64,000 nt of DNA. Source: Bacillota bacterium. Its GTDB lineage: Bacteria; Bacillota; Limnochordia; DTU080. Made by a program: the position numbers and the translations under genes. The stretch covers positions 18,717-82,716 of the forward strand of contig DULU01000005.1 in the NCBI GenBank assembly GCA_012840225.1, in the 5' to 3' direction. The notes below the pieces were generated by a model, which made no database searches, had not been told where the DNA came from, and was given only the letters and a program-made list of their open reading frames with translations. Below are positions 9,138-17,413 of the stretch, one piece after another (position 1 is the first letter of the stretch; the number at the start of each line of letters is the position of its first letter).

Positions 9138-10080
9138 ATGGATTGGATCCTGGATGCCCGTCTGCGCATTTTCCATGCCGCAGCCCGCTACATGAGTTTT
9201 ATCAAGGCCGCGGAAGCCCTTTACATCACTCAGCCGGGAGTGTCGTTTCAGATCCGTTCCCTGGAAGAAGCGCTGGGAGCCAAATTATTCAAGCGCAGCG
9301 GTGCCGGCCTGGAATTGACGGAGTTGGGCAAAGAGTTATATAAAGCGACGGAAGAACTGCTCCACAGGGCTGCAGCCCTTGATGAGACCATGGCCGGCAT
9401 CACCAAGATCATCAAAGGTACATTACATATCGCCGTAAGTGATCGGGAGCTATGTGTTGCCGGCAATAATCCGGAAATTCATCAGGGACGAAAAGCATCA
9501 ATGCCGCATCGAAGCCCTGGTGGCCAACAGCAAAACGGTTTTGGAATATGTCGCCGACGGTACGGTGGATATCGGCATCGTGAGTGATCCGGTATACCGC
9601 AAAGATTTGGTAGTCGAACCTTATTTCAAAGATGAGGTGGTATTGATCACCCCACCCCACCACCGCTGGAGCCAAGGCCCACCCATTCCTCTCAGCGCCC
9701 TGCAGACTGAACCTTTCATCCTGCGTGAGCCGGGCTCGGGCACCCGAGCCATTCTGGAAGCTCAATTACAGACCATCGGTTTGACTGTGGATAATCTGCA
9801 GGTCGCCATGGTGCTGGGCGGCCTGGAAGCGGTAAAAGCGGCCGTGATGGATGGTCTTGGGGTTTCCCTGGCTCCCAGCATCGGTATCCGCCGGGAACTG
9901 GAAACCAAACGTCTGGCTGTAGCTCGGTGGGCCGACGTGGAAATGGTCAGAGATTTCAATCTGGTATATGCCAAAGGGCGCCCTCTGCCGGCCAGGATGA
10001 AAGCCTTTTTGAAATGCGCCAGGGAAGCAGTGGCCGGGTGGATCGGAGGCAGCGAGGCGGCAAGTGAGGGTAACGGATAA
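9138..10080 (+). pseudogene. LysR-family transcriptional regulator, frameshifted
   Basis: Codons from ATG 9138 (AAGGAG at 9121-9126) encode a LysR helix-turn-helix domain (FIKAAEALYITQPGVSFQIRSLEEALGAKLF) and the linker up to KGTLHIAVSD. At about 9439-9442 the frame breaks. The expected continuation IGSYVLPAIIRKF, with the whole effector domain to TAA 10080, is intact in another frame. The shift equals loss of two (or five) bases or gain of one. Frame 1 would make only about 150 residues. The lack of other lesions points to a recent mutation or a sequence error. LysR regulators often control the divergent neighbour, here the PEP-mutase-like gene. Confidence 0.85.
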
Positions 10081-11166
10081 ATGATTGATAAAATAGATAT
10101 AAAAGTCGGCATATTAGGATGCGGAGAAGTAGGAAGTACCTTCGCCGGGGCCATTAGCCGGTGTGGAGCGCAGGTGACGGTATACGACAAACTCCTGGAG
10201 CAGGATGGCGGGGCAGAAATAATTAGGGACCGTCTTCACCGCCATCTCCAGCAGCCTCTTCATCTCCCCTTCCCTCCCGGCACGGTGGACGGCGGAATAA
10301 AGCCCGGCCAAATAAAGCTCGGCAGCTTGAGGGAGATGGTTCAGGGGAGCGACATGATATTGTCCACCGTAACCACCGATGTGGCCGAAAAGGCAGCCGG
10401 GGAAGTGGTGCCCTATCTGCACCGAGGCCATATATATGTCGACATGAACTCCACCGCCCCGCAAAAGAAAATCGCCATTGCCGGATTGATCATGGCTACA
10501 GGCGCCGATTTTGTGGAAGGAGCCATCCTGGAACCGGTGGGAGCCAAGGGAGCGGCAGCCCGTATCCTGCTTGGCGGCAAAGCGGCAGAAAAAGCGGTGG
10601 GAATATTAAGAAATCTCGGCCTGAACACGGAGTTTTTTTCGGAGGTCATCGGTCGGGCCGCCAATTTTAAGATGATCAGAAGCATATTTACCAAGGGTGT
10701 GGAGTGCCTCTTGGTGGAGCTATTGATTGCCGCCAGGCGGACAGGCATCCAAAATGAAATCTGGCAAGATATTACCGGGTTTATGTCCGGGAATCCGTTT
10801 GAGCAGCTGGCCGCCAACTGGATAAGAACACACGTCTCCGCCGCCGGCAGACGATACCACGAAATGACGCAGGTGGCGGAGACGGTGGCAGAATGGGGTT
10901 TGGATCCCCTCATGACAGCGGCGACCCGGACTTTCCTGGCCAGGTCGGCTTCTGCAGTCGCCGCTATCGCATCTCATGCCGGTGAAGATAAACCTCACAT
11001 CGGTGAGGATCAACCACACACCAGGGGGAATCAACCCCGGAACAAAGTGCAGTCCGGCATAGAGCAGTCCGGCATAGAGCAGTCCGGCATAGAGCAGTCC
11101 GGCATAGAGCAGTCCGGCGTAAAGGCCGTCGAGCAGGTAATCACCCTGCTCGACGCTCTACTCTGA
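10081..11166 (+). CDS. 6-phosphogluconate dehydrogenase-like NAD(P)-binding oxidoreductase (DUF1932-type C-terminus)
   Basis: The 361-residue protein begins right after the stop codon of the LysR frame. Residues 8-30 (VGILGCGEVGSTFAGAISRC) form the Rossmann nucleotide site, and VDMNSTAPQKK followed by GADFVEGAILEPVGAKG is typical of beta-hydroxyacid dehydrogenases. The helical C-terminal half with NFKMIRSIFTKGVECLLVE resembles the DUF1932 type. It probably oxidises a small hydroxy acid, perhaps in the same pathway as the divergent PEP-mutase-like enzyme. Near the C-terminus five tandem copies of a 15 bp unit encode IEQSG repeats, an insertion not expected in the family. Confidence 0.8.
   Translation: MIDKIDIKVGILGCGEVGSTFAGAISRCGAQVTVYDKLLEQDGGAEIIRDRLHRHLQQPLHLPFPPGTVDGGIKPGQIKLGSLREMVQGSDMILSTVTTDVAEKAAGEVVPYLHRGHIYVDMNSTAPQKKIAIAGLIMATGADFVEGAILEPVGAKGAAARILLGGKAAEKAVGILRNLGLNTEFFSEVIGRAANFKMIRSIFTKGVECLLVELLIAARRTGIQNEIWQDITGFMSGNPFEQLAANWIRTHVSAAGRRYHEMTQVAETVAEWGLDPLMTAATRTFLARSASAVAAIASHAGEDKPHIGEDQPHTRGNQPRNKVQSGIEQSGIEQSGIEQSGIEQSGVKAVEQVITLLDALL
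11050..11119 (+). repeat. 15 bp in-frame tandem repeat (4.7 copies)
   Basis: The unit CAGTCCGGCATAGAG occurs at 11050, 11065, 11080 and 11095 with a partial fifth copy at 11110. The copies are identical, so the expansion is recent. It encodes repeated IEQSG in the dehydrogenase tail. Confidence 0.95.
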
Positions 11167-11205
11167 TCCCTGATACTCTTTTATCCCTATCCCTGATCCT
11201 CTTGG

Positions 11206-13869
11206 CTATATGTTGATACCGGAAATTCCGAGCAGAAGAATGTCTGCATCGGTTTCTCCATTCCCACAGCAGAGAATGGCAGCGATTTCCCGCTCAGGAT
11301 GCGGGTTCACCCACTCAAAGCCGAGGGCGGTTACATCACGCCCGTCGCCGGTTTTGGCCTGCAGCAGCGGATCCCCCCAATAGGTGGCGATATATCCCTG
11401 ATGACGGTAATATTGCTGCGGCAAAGGTTGACCATACCGCCTGGTATAAACACATATATTGCCGGCATATTCGACAGGTATTTCCACCTGGGAACCGTCG
11501 GCATAACGGACGATATACCGACCGACTTCTTTCAGCGGCTGCCAGGCAATGCGCATGGCATTGTTGGCGGTGGCATGGAGGAATACGAGCTTGTCATAGT
11601 TGGCTCTCACCGGCACCTCGATGGGTGTGGTGGTGAGCCTTTGGGCATTGGTAAAGTCAAAAGAGCAGCTCCACAGTGTGGTGGGTGTGCGCTGCAGCGC
11701 TTCGGCAAGTGCAGCAGGCAAAGCAGACGAAGCTGGCAAAGCAGGCAAAGAGATGGCCCTGGAGGTGAACTGGTGACCAAAAGGCTTGGCGATGCCCCGC
11801 AACTCATCCCGCAGCCTGGGCAGCCGCTTGGTTATCCAGGCAGTATATATCTCACGAGCCCGGGAATCATAGGTTTCCGACCAGAGCATCTCGGCTGAAT
11901 ATAACAGGTCGAAGATCTTCCCTTTCTTCGCCAAGGTGTATTCATCGCAGCGGCACCAGGTGGAAACCTCCCCTCCGATCATGCCTTCTTTGGCGATGCG
12001 CTGCTCAAAGCGGGGATAATGGCTGGAATACATATTCCCCATGATGATCTTGTAGCCATAGGGCAGGAGATTATCTTCCAGATCGAGGTCAAAATGGAAA
12101 TACCAGATAAAATCGAGCAGCACTATGTCCCGCGGCAGCCGCTCCCTTGCCGGATGGGTTTTGTAGCGTTCGGTGGGCTGCAGCATATCGCACCAGATCA
12201 TCATTTTCAGGCCTTTTTTGGCCAGATACTCGTACATACGCCTGACATGCAGCTCATACAGCTCGGCATGATCCTTGCCCTGGCAGCGGGGACAGAGCCC
12301 TATCTGGTAGATTTCGTCATGCCCCATGTGCACATAGCGTTCCGGGCGGACGACCTCTACAATCTCGTCAATAATATCATAGATGATTTCATAGCTTTTC
12401 TCGTGCAGGGGGCAGTAGGTGTGATAGTAATGTGTGCTCGGCGGCTGATCGGCGAGGCGGGTGTCGAGCTTCTTCTCCTTGACAGCCTCCTCCGCCACCT
12501 CGGCGATTTCGGGGTGGGCATAGGTGATGTATTGGGTATGCCCGAAGGACTGCACCTCGGGGATCACTTCGAAACCGAATTGCTTGCAATAGGCGACGAA
12601 CTCCCGCACTTCATCCTTCTCCAGCAGCTCGCCACCGGCTACCATATCGCCGTGTGGGAACTTCGGCTGCAGGCCGGCGGCGGCGGCCCGGTTGCCTTGC
12701 ACCCAGGCTTCGCTGATCTCGGGATGCCGGTCAAAACGCATGCCGCCGGCAAATTCTATGAAAATGGTGTTGTAGCGCATAGGAATCAGCACATAGCGGA
12801 TCAAGCGCTTCATAAAAGGTATTTCTTCCCGGGGCGGCAACCCGAAGTGGAACCCGCGCACCTCGCAGCGGGGCTCGTCATCCACTTCACAGAATGGCAC
12901 GGTACCTTTTTGGGCCAGCTGGACAAGGGTTTCGGCAGCATATAGCAGGCCGATCCTCTGCGAAGCGACGAGCTCCACACCGCCGGCATGCACCCGGACG
13001 CCATATCCGTTGGGCTTGATGGCGGCATCGAGGGCGATGGTGATCGTCCCTTCCGGAGCGGCCGGGTTGGCTGACGGAATGGCTGACGGTGCCTGCCCGG
13101 ACGATGTGATTATCGGCAGGTCAACACCGAAACATTCTCTCAGGCGTTCCTTTATAAAGGAAGCAACAAATTCCACATCGGCTGCGGCGGCGGCTGTGGT
13201 TGGGGTTGGGGCTGGGGCTGCGGCTGAGTCGGAGGCGGGAATCATGATGGCTTTCAAAGCCGAAAGCGGCAGCTCTCCTTCCTGGTAGCGGAGGCTTTTG
13301 GGCGTCGGGTAGACATCCGGCTCATCGGCTTCGGCTCCAATGACTGCCAGTTTGGATATAACGATATCTTTCAGGTCAGCCTGCAGCCGCACGACTAGTG
13401 TAGCCGCCCACACGCCAATGGGTACGGTTATTTCCCCATTCAGCAAATGGCCGCTCCCGGCATCCAGACGCCCGACACAGGTGAGGGTATTATTATGCGC
13501 ACCGCTTTCACCGGCAAGAGAAAAGACCTCCACAGCCGCCACGCCGGAACGCCCGGTAAGTTCCAGACAGACTGCGCCGATGAAAAAAGCCTGGCCAAAA
13601 TTGATGCGGATATCGACGCCGGTATCCATCAGCGAATTCCATTTCCATCCCACCGGAGCGCCTTGGCCCAGACTCTCTGTACCGAAGGGGATCTCTCCGC
13701 CCTGTGGCTTGGCATCACCTGTATCCGGGGTTATATCAGGTGGAAAAGGCTTCCCCGTTCCCCGGCGGAAAAACTGATAGCTACCTTTAGGATCAATGCT
13801 GTTTATGTTTAGTTGACCTATATACATCTCTCGCTTGGTGGCTGATCCGACGCCGAAGACCGGAGGCAC
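11206..13869 (-). CDS. Glycoside hydrolase family 20-type beta-N-acetylhexosaminidase
   Basis: The 887-residue protein has an N-terminal discoidin-like carbohydrate-binding region (about residues 25-180). A GH20 beta domain with VYPTPKSLRY follows, then the catalytic barrel starting near EVRGFHFGLP. The paired acids are in HMGHDEI, the Asp-Glu pair GH20 uses for substrate-assisted hydrolysis of terminal N-acetylhexosamines. WCDML and WYFHFD in the barrel fit the family. No signal peptide is visible, so it probably acts inside the cell on imported oligosaccharides, which NagA (36206-37501) could process further. GTG 13869 has AAGG 11 bases upstream; ATG at about 13827 (MYIGQL) is an alternative. 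An alanine-rich insert lies near residue 210. Confidence 0.85.
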   Translation of the reverse strand: MPPVFGVGSATKREMYIGQLNINSIDPKGSYQFFRRGTGKPFPPDITPDTGDAKPQGGEIPFGTESLGQGAPVGWKWNSLMDTGVDIRINFGQAFFIGAVCLELTGRSGVAAVEVFSLAGESGAHNNTLTCVGRLDAGSGHLLNGEITVPIGVWAATLVVRLQADLKDIVISKLAVIGAEADEPDVYPTPKSLRYQEGELPLSALKAIMIPASDSAAAPAPTPTTAAAAADVEFVASFIKERLRECFGVDLPIITSSGQAPSAIPSANPAAPEGTITIALDAAIKPNGYGVRVHAGGVELVASQRIGLLYAAETLVQLAQKGTVPFCEVDDEPRCEVRGFHFGLPPREEIPFMKRLIRYVLIPMRYNTIFIEFAGGMRFDRHPEISEAWVQGNRAAAAGLQPKFPHGDMVAGGELLEKDEVREFVAYCKQFGFEVIPEVQSFGHTQYITYAHPEIAEVAEEAVKEKKLDTRLADQPPSTHYYHTYCPLHEKSYEIIYDIIDEIVEVVRPERYVHMGHDEIYQIGLCPRCQGKDHAELYELHVRRMYEYLAKKGLKMMIWCDMLQPTERYKTHPARERLPRDIVLLDFIWYFHFDLDLEDNLLPYGYKIIMGNMYSSHYPRFEQRIAKEGMIGGEVSTWCRCDEYTLAKKGKIFDLLYSAEMLWSETYDSRAREIYTAWITKRLPRLRDELRGIAKPFGHQFTSRAISLPALPASSALPAALAEALQRTPTTLWSCSFDFTNAQRLTTTPIEVPVRANYDKLVFLHATANNAMRIAWQPLKEVGRYIVRYADGSQVEIPVEYAGNICVYTRRYGQPLPQQYYRHQGYIATYWGDPLLQAKTGDGRDVTALGFEWVNPHPEREIAAILCCGNGETDADILLLGISGINI

Positions 13870-13954
13870 AACCGGATCAACCTTCGCTCCTTTCCTTATG
13901 TGATGTTTTTATATGCTTTTCAGGTCAGGTCATGCCAGGCCGCAAAATTGATAA

Positions 13955-14677
13955 TCAATAATGAAACGACAGGCCGGCAATGCCGTCTACAACCAGAGAG
14001 AAGGCAACGGTGTTGGCATCGGTCTGAGCACCTTTCTGTTCTGTAATAGCTGTCATAATCTGGCGGCATTTTTCTTGCGGCGTCACAATCAGCAGCACAT
14101 CCTTCTCGGGATGGATGGTAATGCCCAACACCTTGCTGGCATATTTCATGCCGACACCTCTGGCGTGCAGCACCGTTCCACCTGAGGCACCGGCCGCTTT
14201 CGCCACGCTCATCACTTCGTCAACATAGCCGCGATTCATGATGGCTACAATCAAATTGTGGGCGCAAGACTGCCCGGATGCGGATGAACCAGGCTGGTCA
14301 TGTTGCTCCACGGCTTTTCCCTCCCCCCCTGCCGTTCCTCCCTTTTCTTCCGGCATACATTTTCCGTGTGCCATGCCGGCAATGGCACAAAGCGGTATGC
14401 TAATAGCAATACCCCCGCCAAATGAGGATAATAGCACTTTGTCCAGTTTCTCCAATACAACCCGTGACAGCGGCAATGGCAGGCAGCTGAATAATACATC
14501 TTTTTCGCTTATGCCCAGTCCCAAATAGGCCAGGATACTCGTATCGGCTGTGCCTTTACCCAAAGTTAGATAGTTAAACAAGATGCCCTTCTCGATAAAT
14601 ATATCTGCCAGCTTATCTCCAAAGCCCCTGTTGATTATCACGATCAGTAATGCCAATGATGTGACCGTTGTCGGCAT
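13955..14677 (-). CDS. PII-like protein with two tandem domains
   Basis: The 240-residue protein consists of two ferredoxin-like PII-type halves: one with VIINRGFGDKLADIF and a GKGTADTSIL loop, the second with IVAIMNRGYVDEVMSVAK and a GTVLHARGVG loop. A Gly/Glu/Ser-rich linker (about residues 105-135) joins them. PII-like proteins bind nucleotides or anions and often regulate a membrane transporter encoded next door. The gene lies 47 bp after the DUF1538 membrane protein on the same strand, so it probably senses a ligand and gates that protein. It is not a canonical GlnB, since the uridylylated T-loop tyrosine motif is absent. Confidence 0.8.
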   Translation of the reverse strand: MPTTVTSLALLIVIINRGFGDKLADIFIEKGILFNYLTLGKGTADTSILAYLGLGISEKDVLFSCLPLPLSRVVLEKLDKVLLSSFGGGIAISIPLCAIAGMAHGKCMPEEKGGTAGGEGKAVEQHDQPGSSASGQSCAHNLIVAIMNRGYVDEVMSVAKAAGASGGTVLHARGVGMKYASKVLGITIHPEKDVLLIVTPQEKCRQIMTAITEQKGAQTDANTVAFSLVVDGIAGLSFHY

Positions 14678-14724
14678 ATGTGAATGATCACCACCTCTCC
14701 GGCTCTCCCTATAGCTCTCTAGCC

Positions 14725-16269
14725 CTATCTAGCCCTCTCGGTGTCAGCCTCGGCATCTGTCTCCCATGCCGCCGTACTTTCCGCCGTCCATGTCGAACTA
14801 ATGGCAGAATCCATCGCCTGCCTGCGCCGCAGATACTGGTTATATATAATTCCTATACACTGGATGGTTATCAGCGGCATGGTCGCTACCATGGCTATAA
14901 TACCAAAAGCATCTTTTATGATATTGCCGCCGACCCCCTCACATATGCCCACCGCAAAGGGCAGCATGAACGCCGCCGCCATGGTACCGGCAGCCACACC
15001 GCCTGAGTCGAAGGCTATGGCAGTGAATATACCCGGCGTAAAGAAGGTCAAAAGCAAAGCCAGGGCATAACATGGTACCAAAAAATACCAGATGCCGGTC
15101 GAAGTGATTATCCTGATCACTGCCAACACCACGGCCAGGCTGACGCTGATGGACAGGCCGGTCATCATCGTCTTTCGGGATATGGCCCCACTCGTCAGCT
15201 CCTCAACCTGTTTGGTAAGCATGTGCACCGCCGGTTCCGTATAGACAATAAAGAAGCCGATGACGGCGCTTAGAGGAATCAATAGCCACCCGAAAGAAGG
15301 AGCTATGCTCCCGATATACATCCCCGCGGGCATAAAGCCGACATTCACTCCCGTCAGAAAAACAGTCAAGCCGAAGAGGGTGTAGATCAGGCCGAATATA
15401 ATGCGCATCAGGACGGTTTTCGACGTTTTGAAACCGGTGAGTTTCAGGATGATGAATATCAACACGATGGGAAAAAGGACCGTCAGCACTTCCTGAAATA
15501 GTTGCCAACCTTCTCTGATATATGCCGTCGCCAGTTTCCAGACATTGTCGACACCTTCGACCGGGGTAAACACGTGGCCGGAGGTGGATGGGTCGAAGAA
15601 CATGCCCATAATCAGGACTGCCAGTATGGGGCCTATCGAACAGAGCGCGCATAAGCCGAAGCTGTCTTCTTTGACACTGTGCCCTCCTTTGGTGGCGGAA
15701 ATACTGGCGCCTAAAGCCAAGATAAATGGTACCGTAACCGGCCCGGTGGTCACACCGCCGGAGTCGAACCCGAGCGCCAGGTAGTCGGGGGCGGTGAAGG
15801 AGGCAACGATAAACACCAGCAGGTAGGCGGCTACGAGCATATAAGCCAGCGATATCTGAAACACAATCCGCAATATAGACAGCACCATAAAGAAGCCGAC
15901 GCCGACGGCTACCGACGTTATCAGGATGGCATCCGGGACGGACGGCACCTGCTTGGCCAGCACCTGCAGATCCGGTTCGGCTACAGTGACCACAACCCCA
16001 ATGATAAAAATGATAATGATTATCAGGGAAAATCTGCTGATTTTAGGTAACTTCGCTCCTACTGCCTCACCAATTGGCATGATGGCCATATCAGCGCCCA
16101 AGGAAAAGATGCTCATGCCGACGATGAGCAGCAGGGAACCGACGAGAAAAAGCATCAGTGTCCAAAACGGCATGGGTGAGGTTATAAGGCTGAGCAAAAG
16201 AATAATGGCACTTACGGGTAATACCGATTGTGCCGCTTCTTTAATTTTTTGCAGCAGTTCTCCGAACAT
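14725..16269 (-). CDS. DUF1538 family integral membrane protein (two fused repeats)
   Basis: The 514-residue protein has about 12 hydrophobic segments arranged as two related halves. Each carries the sequence FDSGGV (LGFDSGGVTTGP in the first, IAFDSGGVAAGT in the second), the mark of DUF1538. Members are thought to be transporters; I recall a cation/proton antiporter role being proposed for one pair, but I treat the substrate as unknown. Start ATG 16269 (MFGELLQK) follows AAAGGA. The longer open frame up to 16527 is repeat-derived and should be ignored. Translation with the downstream PII-like gene suggests a regulated transporter. Confidence 0.82.
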   Translation of the reverse strand: MFGELLQKIKEAAQSVLPVSAIILLLSLITSPMPFWTLMLFLVGSLLLIVGMSIFSLGADMAIMPIGEAVGAKLPKISRFSLIIIIIFIIGVVVTVAEPDLQVLAKQVPSVPDAILITSVAVGVGFFMVLSILRIVFQISLAYMLVAAYLLVFIVASFTAPDYLALGFDSGGVTTGPVTVPFILALGASISATKGGHSVKEDSFGLCALCSIGPILAVLIMGMFFDPSTSGHVFTPVEGVDNVWKLATAYIREGWQLFQEVLTVLFPIVLIFIILKLTGFKTSKTVLMRIIFGLIYTLFGLTVFLTGVNVGFMPAGMYIGSIAPSFGWLLIPLSAVIGFFIVYTEPAVHMLTKQVEELTSGAISRKTMMTGLSISVSLAVVLAVIRIITSTGIWYFLVPCYALALLLTFFTPGIFTAIAFDSGGVAAGTMAAAFMLPFAVGICEGVGGNIIKDAFGIIAMVATMPLITIQCIGIIYNQYLRRRQAMDSAISSTWTAESTAAWETDAEADTERAR

Positions 16270-16399
16270 CGGCCGGTCCTTTTTGCTTTTATATTGTGCT
16301 TTTTGCTTGTGGCGATCTATAGCTGATAACCACAACCCCTGGCAAGCATATTCGACGCCAAGTATAGGTCGCCTGCAATATTTGCATGCCATGGATGTG

Positions 16400-16492
16400 A
16401 CAAACGCGATGAGTGTGATGAATGTGATGAAGGCGATGAAGGCGATCGTTGCCGGGATTGACGGATTGACGGATCGACGGATCGACGGTTGA
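16400..16492. repeat. Short imperfect repeats (GATGAAGG / GATTGACG units)
   Basis: Tandem variants of GTGATGAATGTGATGAAGG and then of GATTGACGGATCGACG lie in the gap between the divergent DUF1538 and helical-protein genes. They make spurious long open frames on both strands. No promoter was recognised in them. Confidence 0.7.
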
Positions 16493-16555
16493 AGCTGAAG
16501 ATGTGACGGCTGACCACCGCCACTCATACCATGGTACTAATCATTTATTGGAGGA

Positions 16556-17329
16556 GTGGCGATGAGGAATAAAACCAGGAAATTGGCAAATGGAAACGGA
16601 GATAGGCAAAGAGATGGGGATAAACACCGGGACGGGGATAAGCGCAGGGACGGCGATAAGCACCGGGACGGCGATAAGCACCGGGACGGGAAAAGACAAC
16701 GCCATGGCGAGCGGACCAGGACCCGACTGATGCTTATGAACCAATTCCGGCTGCTTTGGGAACAGCATGTCTATTGGACGAGGATGGTTATCCTCGGTAT
16801 AGCCTTCGATACACCGGATCTGGAGGCCACTACAGAACGGTTGCTGCGCAATGTGCCGGATTTCGAGGCTACTCTCAGCCAGTTTTATAGCGCGGAAGAA
16901 GTCGAAACATTCGGGAGATTGCTGAGAGATCACCTAGTGATTGCCGCCGAGCTGGTTACCGCAGCCAAGGCGGGCGATAATGCCGCCGTGGCGGAAACCA
17001 CAGAGAGATGGTACGCCAACGCCGACGAAATTGTGGCACAGATGAACCGGATGAATCCATTCTGGACTATCGAGGAGCAAAGGTCGATGTGGCAGCGTCA
17101 TCTTGATCTGACCATCGAGGAGGCTGTGGCTACCTTGTCGGGCGATTATGCCCGCAGCATAGCAACCTTCGACGCCATAGAGGAACAGGCGCTGATGATG
17201 GCCGACAGCTTCACCAGGGGAATAATCAGGCAGTTCGACCTGGATACCGGTACATCGGCAGCGAAAGGAACAAAAGGAAGGGGAAAAAGAACAACACGGA
17301 GGAGAACAAGAACGAGAACAAGGACATGA
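16556..17329 (+). CDS. Conserved helical protein of unknown function with repeat-expanded termini
   Basis: The core (about residues 58-235) is all-helical and matches a family I recall from Bacillus/Paenibacillus-like genomes: LMNQFRLLWEQHVYWTRMVI, ATTERLLRNVPDF, KWYANADEI-like WYANADEIVAQMN, and an end with MADSFTRGIIRQF. Its function is unknown. The flanks are abnormal: residues 15-46 are four 18 bp repeats encoding GDKHRD-type units and the tail is RTRTRT-rich, both highly basic. The true start may be the ATG at about 16730 (MLMNQF). Core conserved, ends probably slippage products. Confidence 0.65.
   Translation: MAMRNKTRKLANGNGDRQRDGDKHRDGDKRRDGDKHRDGDKHRDGKRQRHGERTRTRLMLMNQFRLLWEQHVYWTRMVILGIAFDTPDLEATTERLLRNVPDFEATLSQFYSAEEVETFGRLLRDHLVIAAELVTAAKAGDNAAVAETTERWYANADEIVAQMNRMNPFWTIEEQRSMWQRHLDLTIEEAVATLSGDYARSIATFDAIEEQALMMADSFTRGIIRQFDLDTGTSAAKGTKGRGKRTTRRRTRTRTRT
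16619..16690 (+). repeat. 18 bp in-frame tandem repeat (4 copies)
   Basis: GATAAGCACCGGGACGGC-type units start at 16619, 16637, 16655 and 16673 with few substitutions. They encode the basic GDKHRD repeats at the N-terminus of the helical protein. Confidence 0.93.
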
Positions 17330-17413
17330 ACAAGAAACAAGTAGCATATAGCAGGTAAAGCAGGCTTGGCAGTATAATTGTGCATGCAGTAAACATCAGA
17401 AAATGGAGTTGAC

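Noticed and set aside
12019..12945. 308-codon plus-strand open frame inside the GH20 gene
   Set aside because: It lies antisense to strongly conserved catalytic sequence and its translation is His/Gly-rich without any motif; a GC-rich shadow frame.
14725..16527. 600-residue version of the DUF1538 protein
   Set aside because: The extra N-terminus derives from short non-coding repeats; AAAGGA and the conserved start support ATG 16269.
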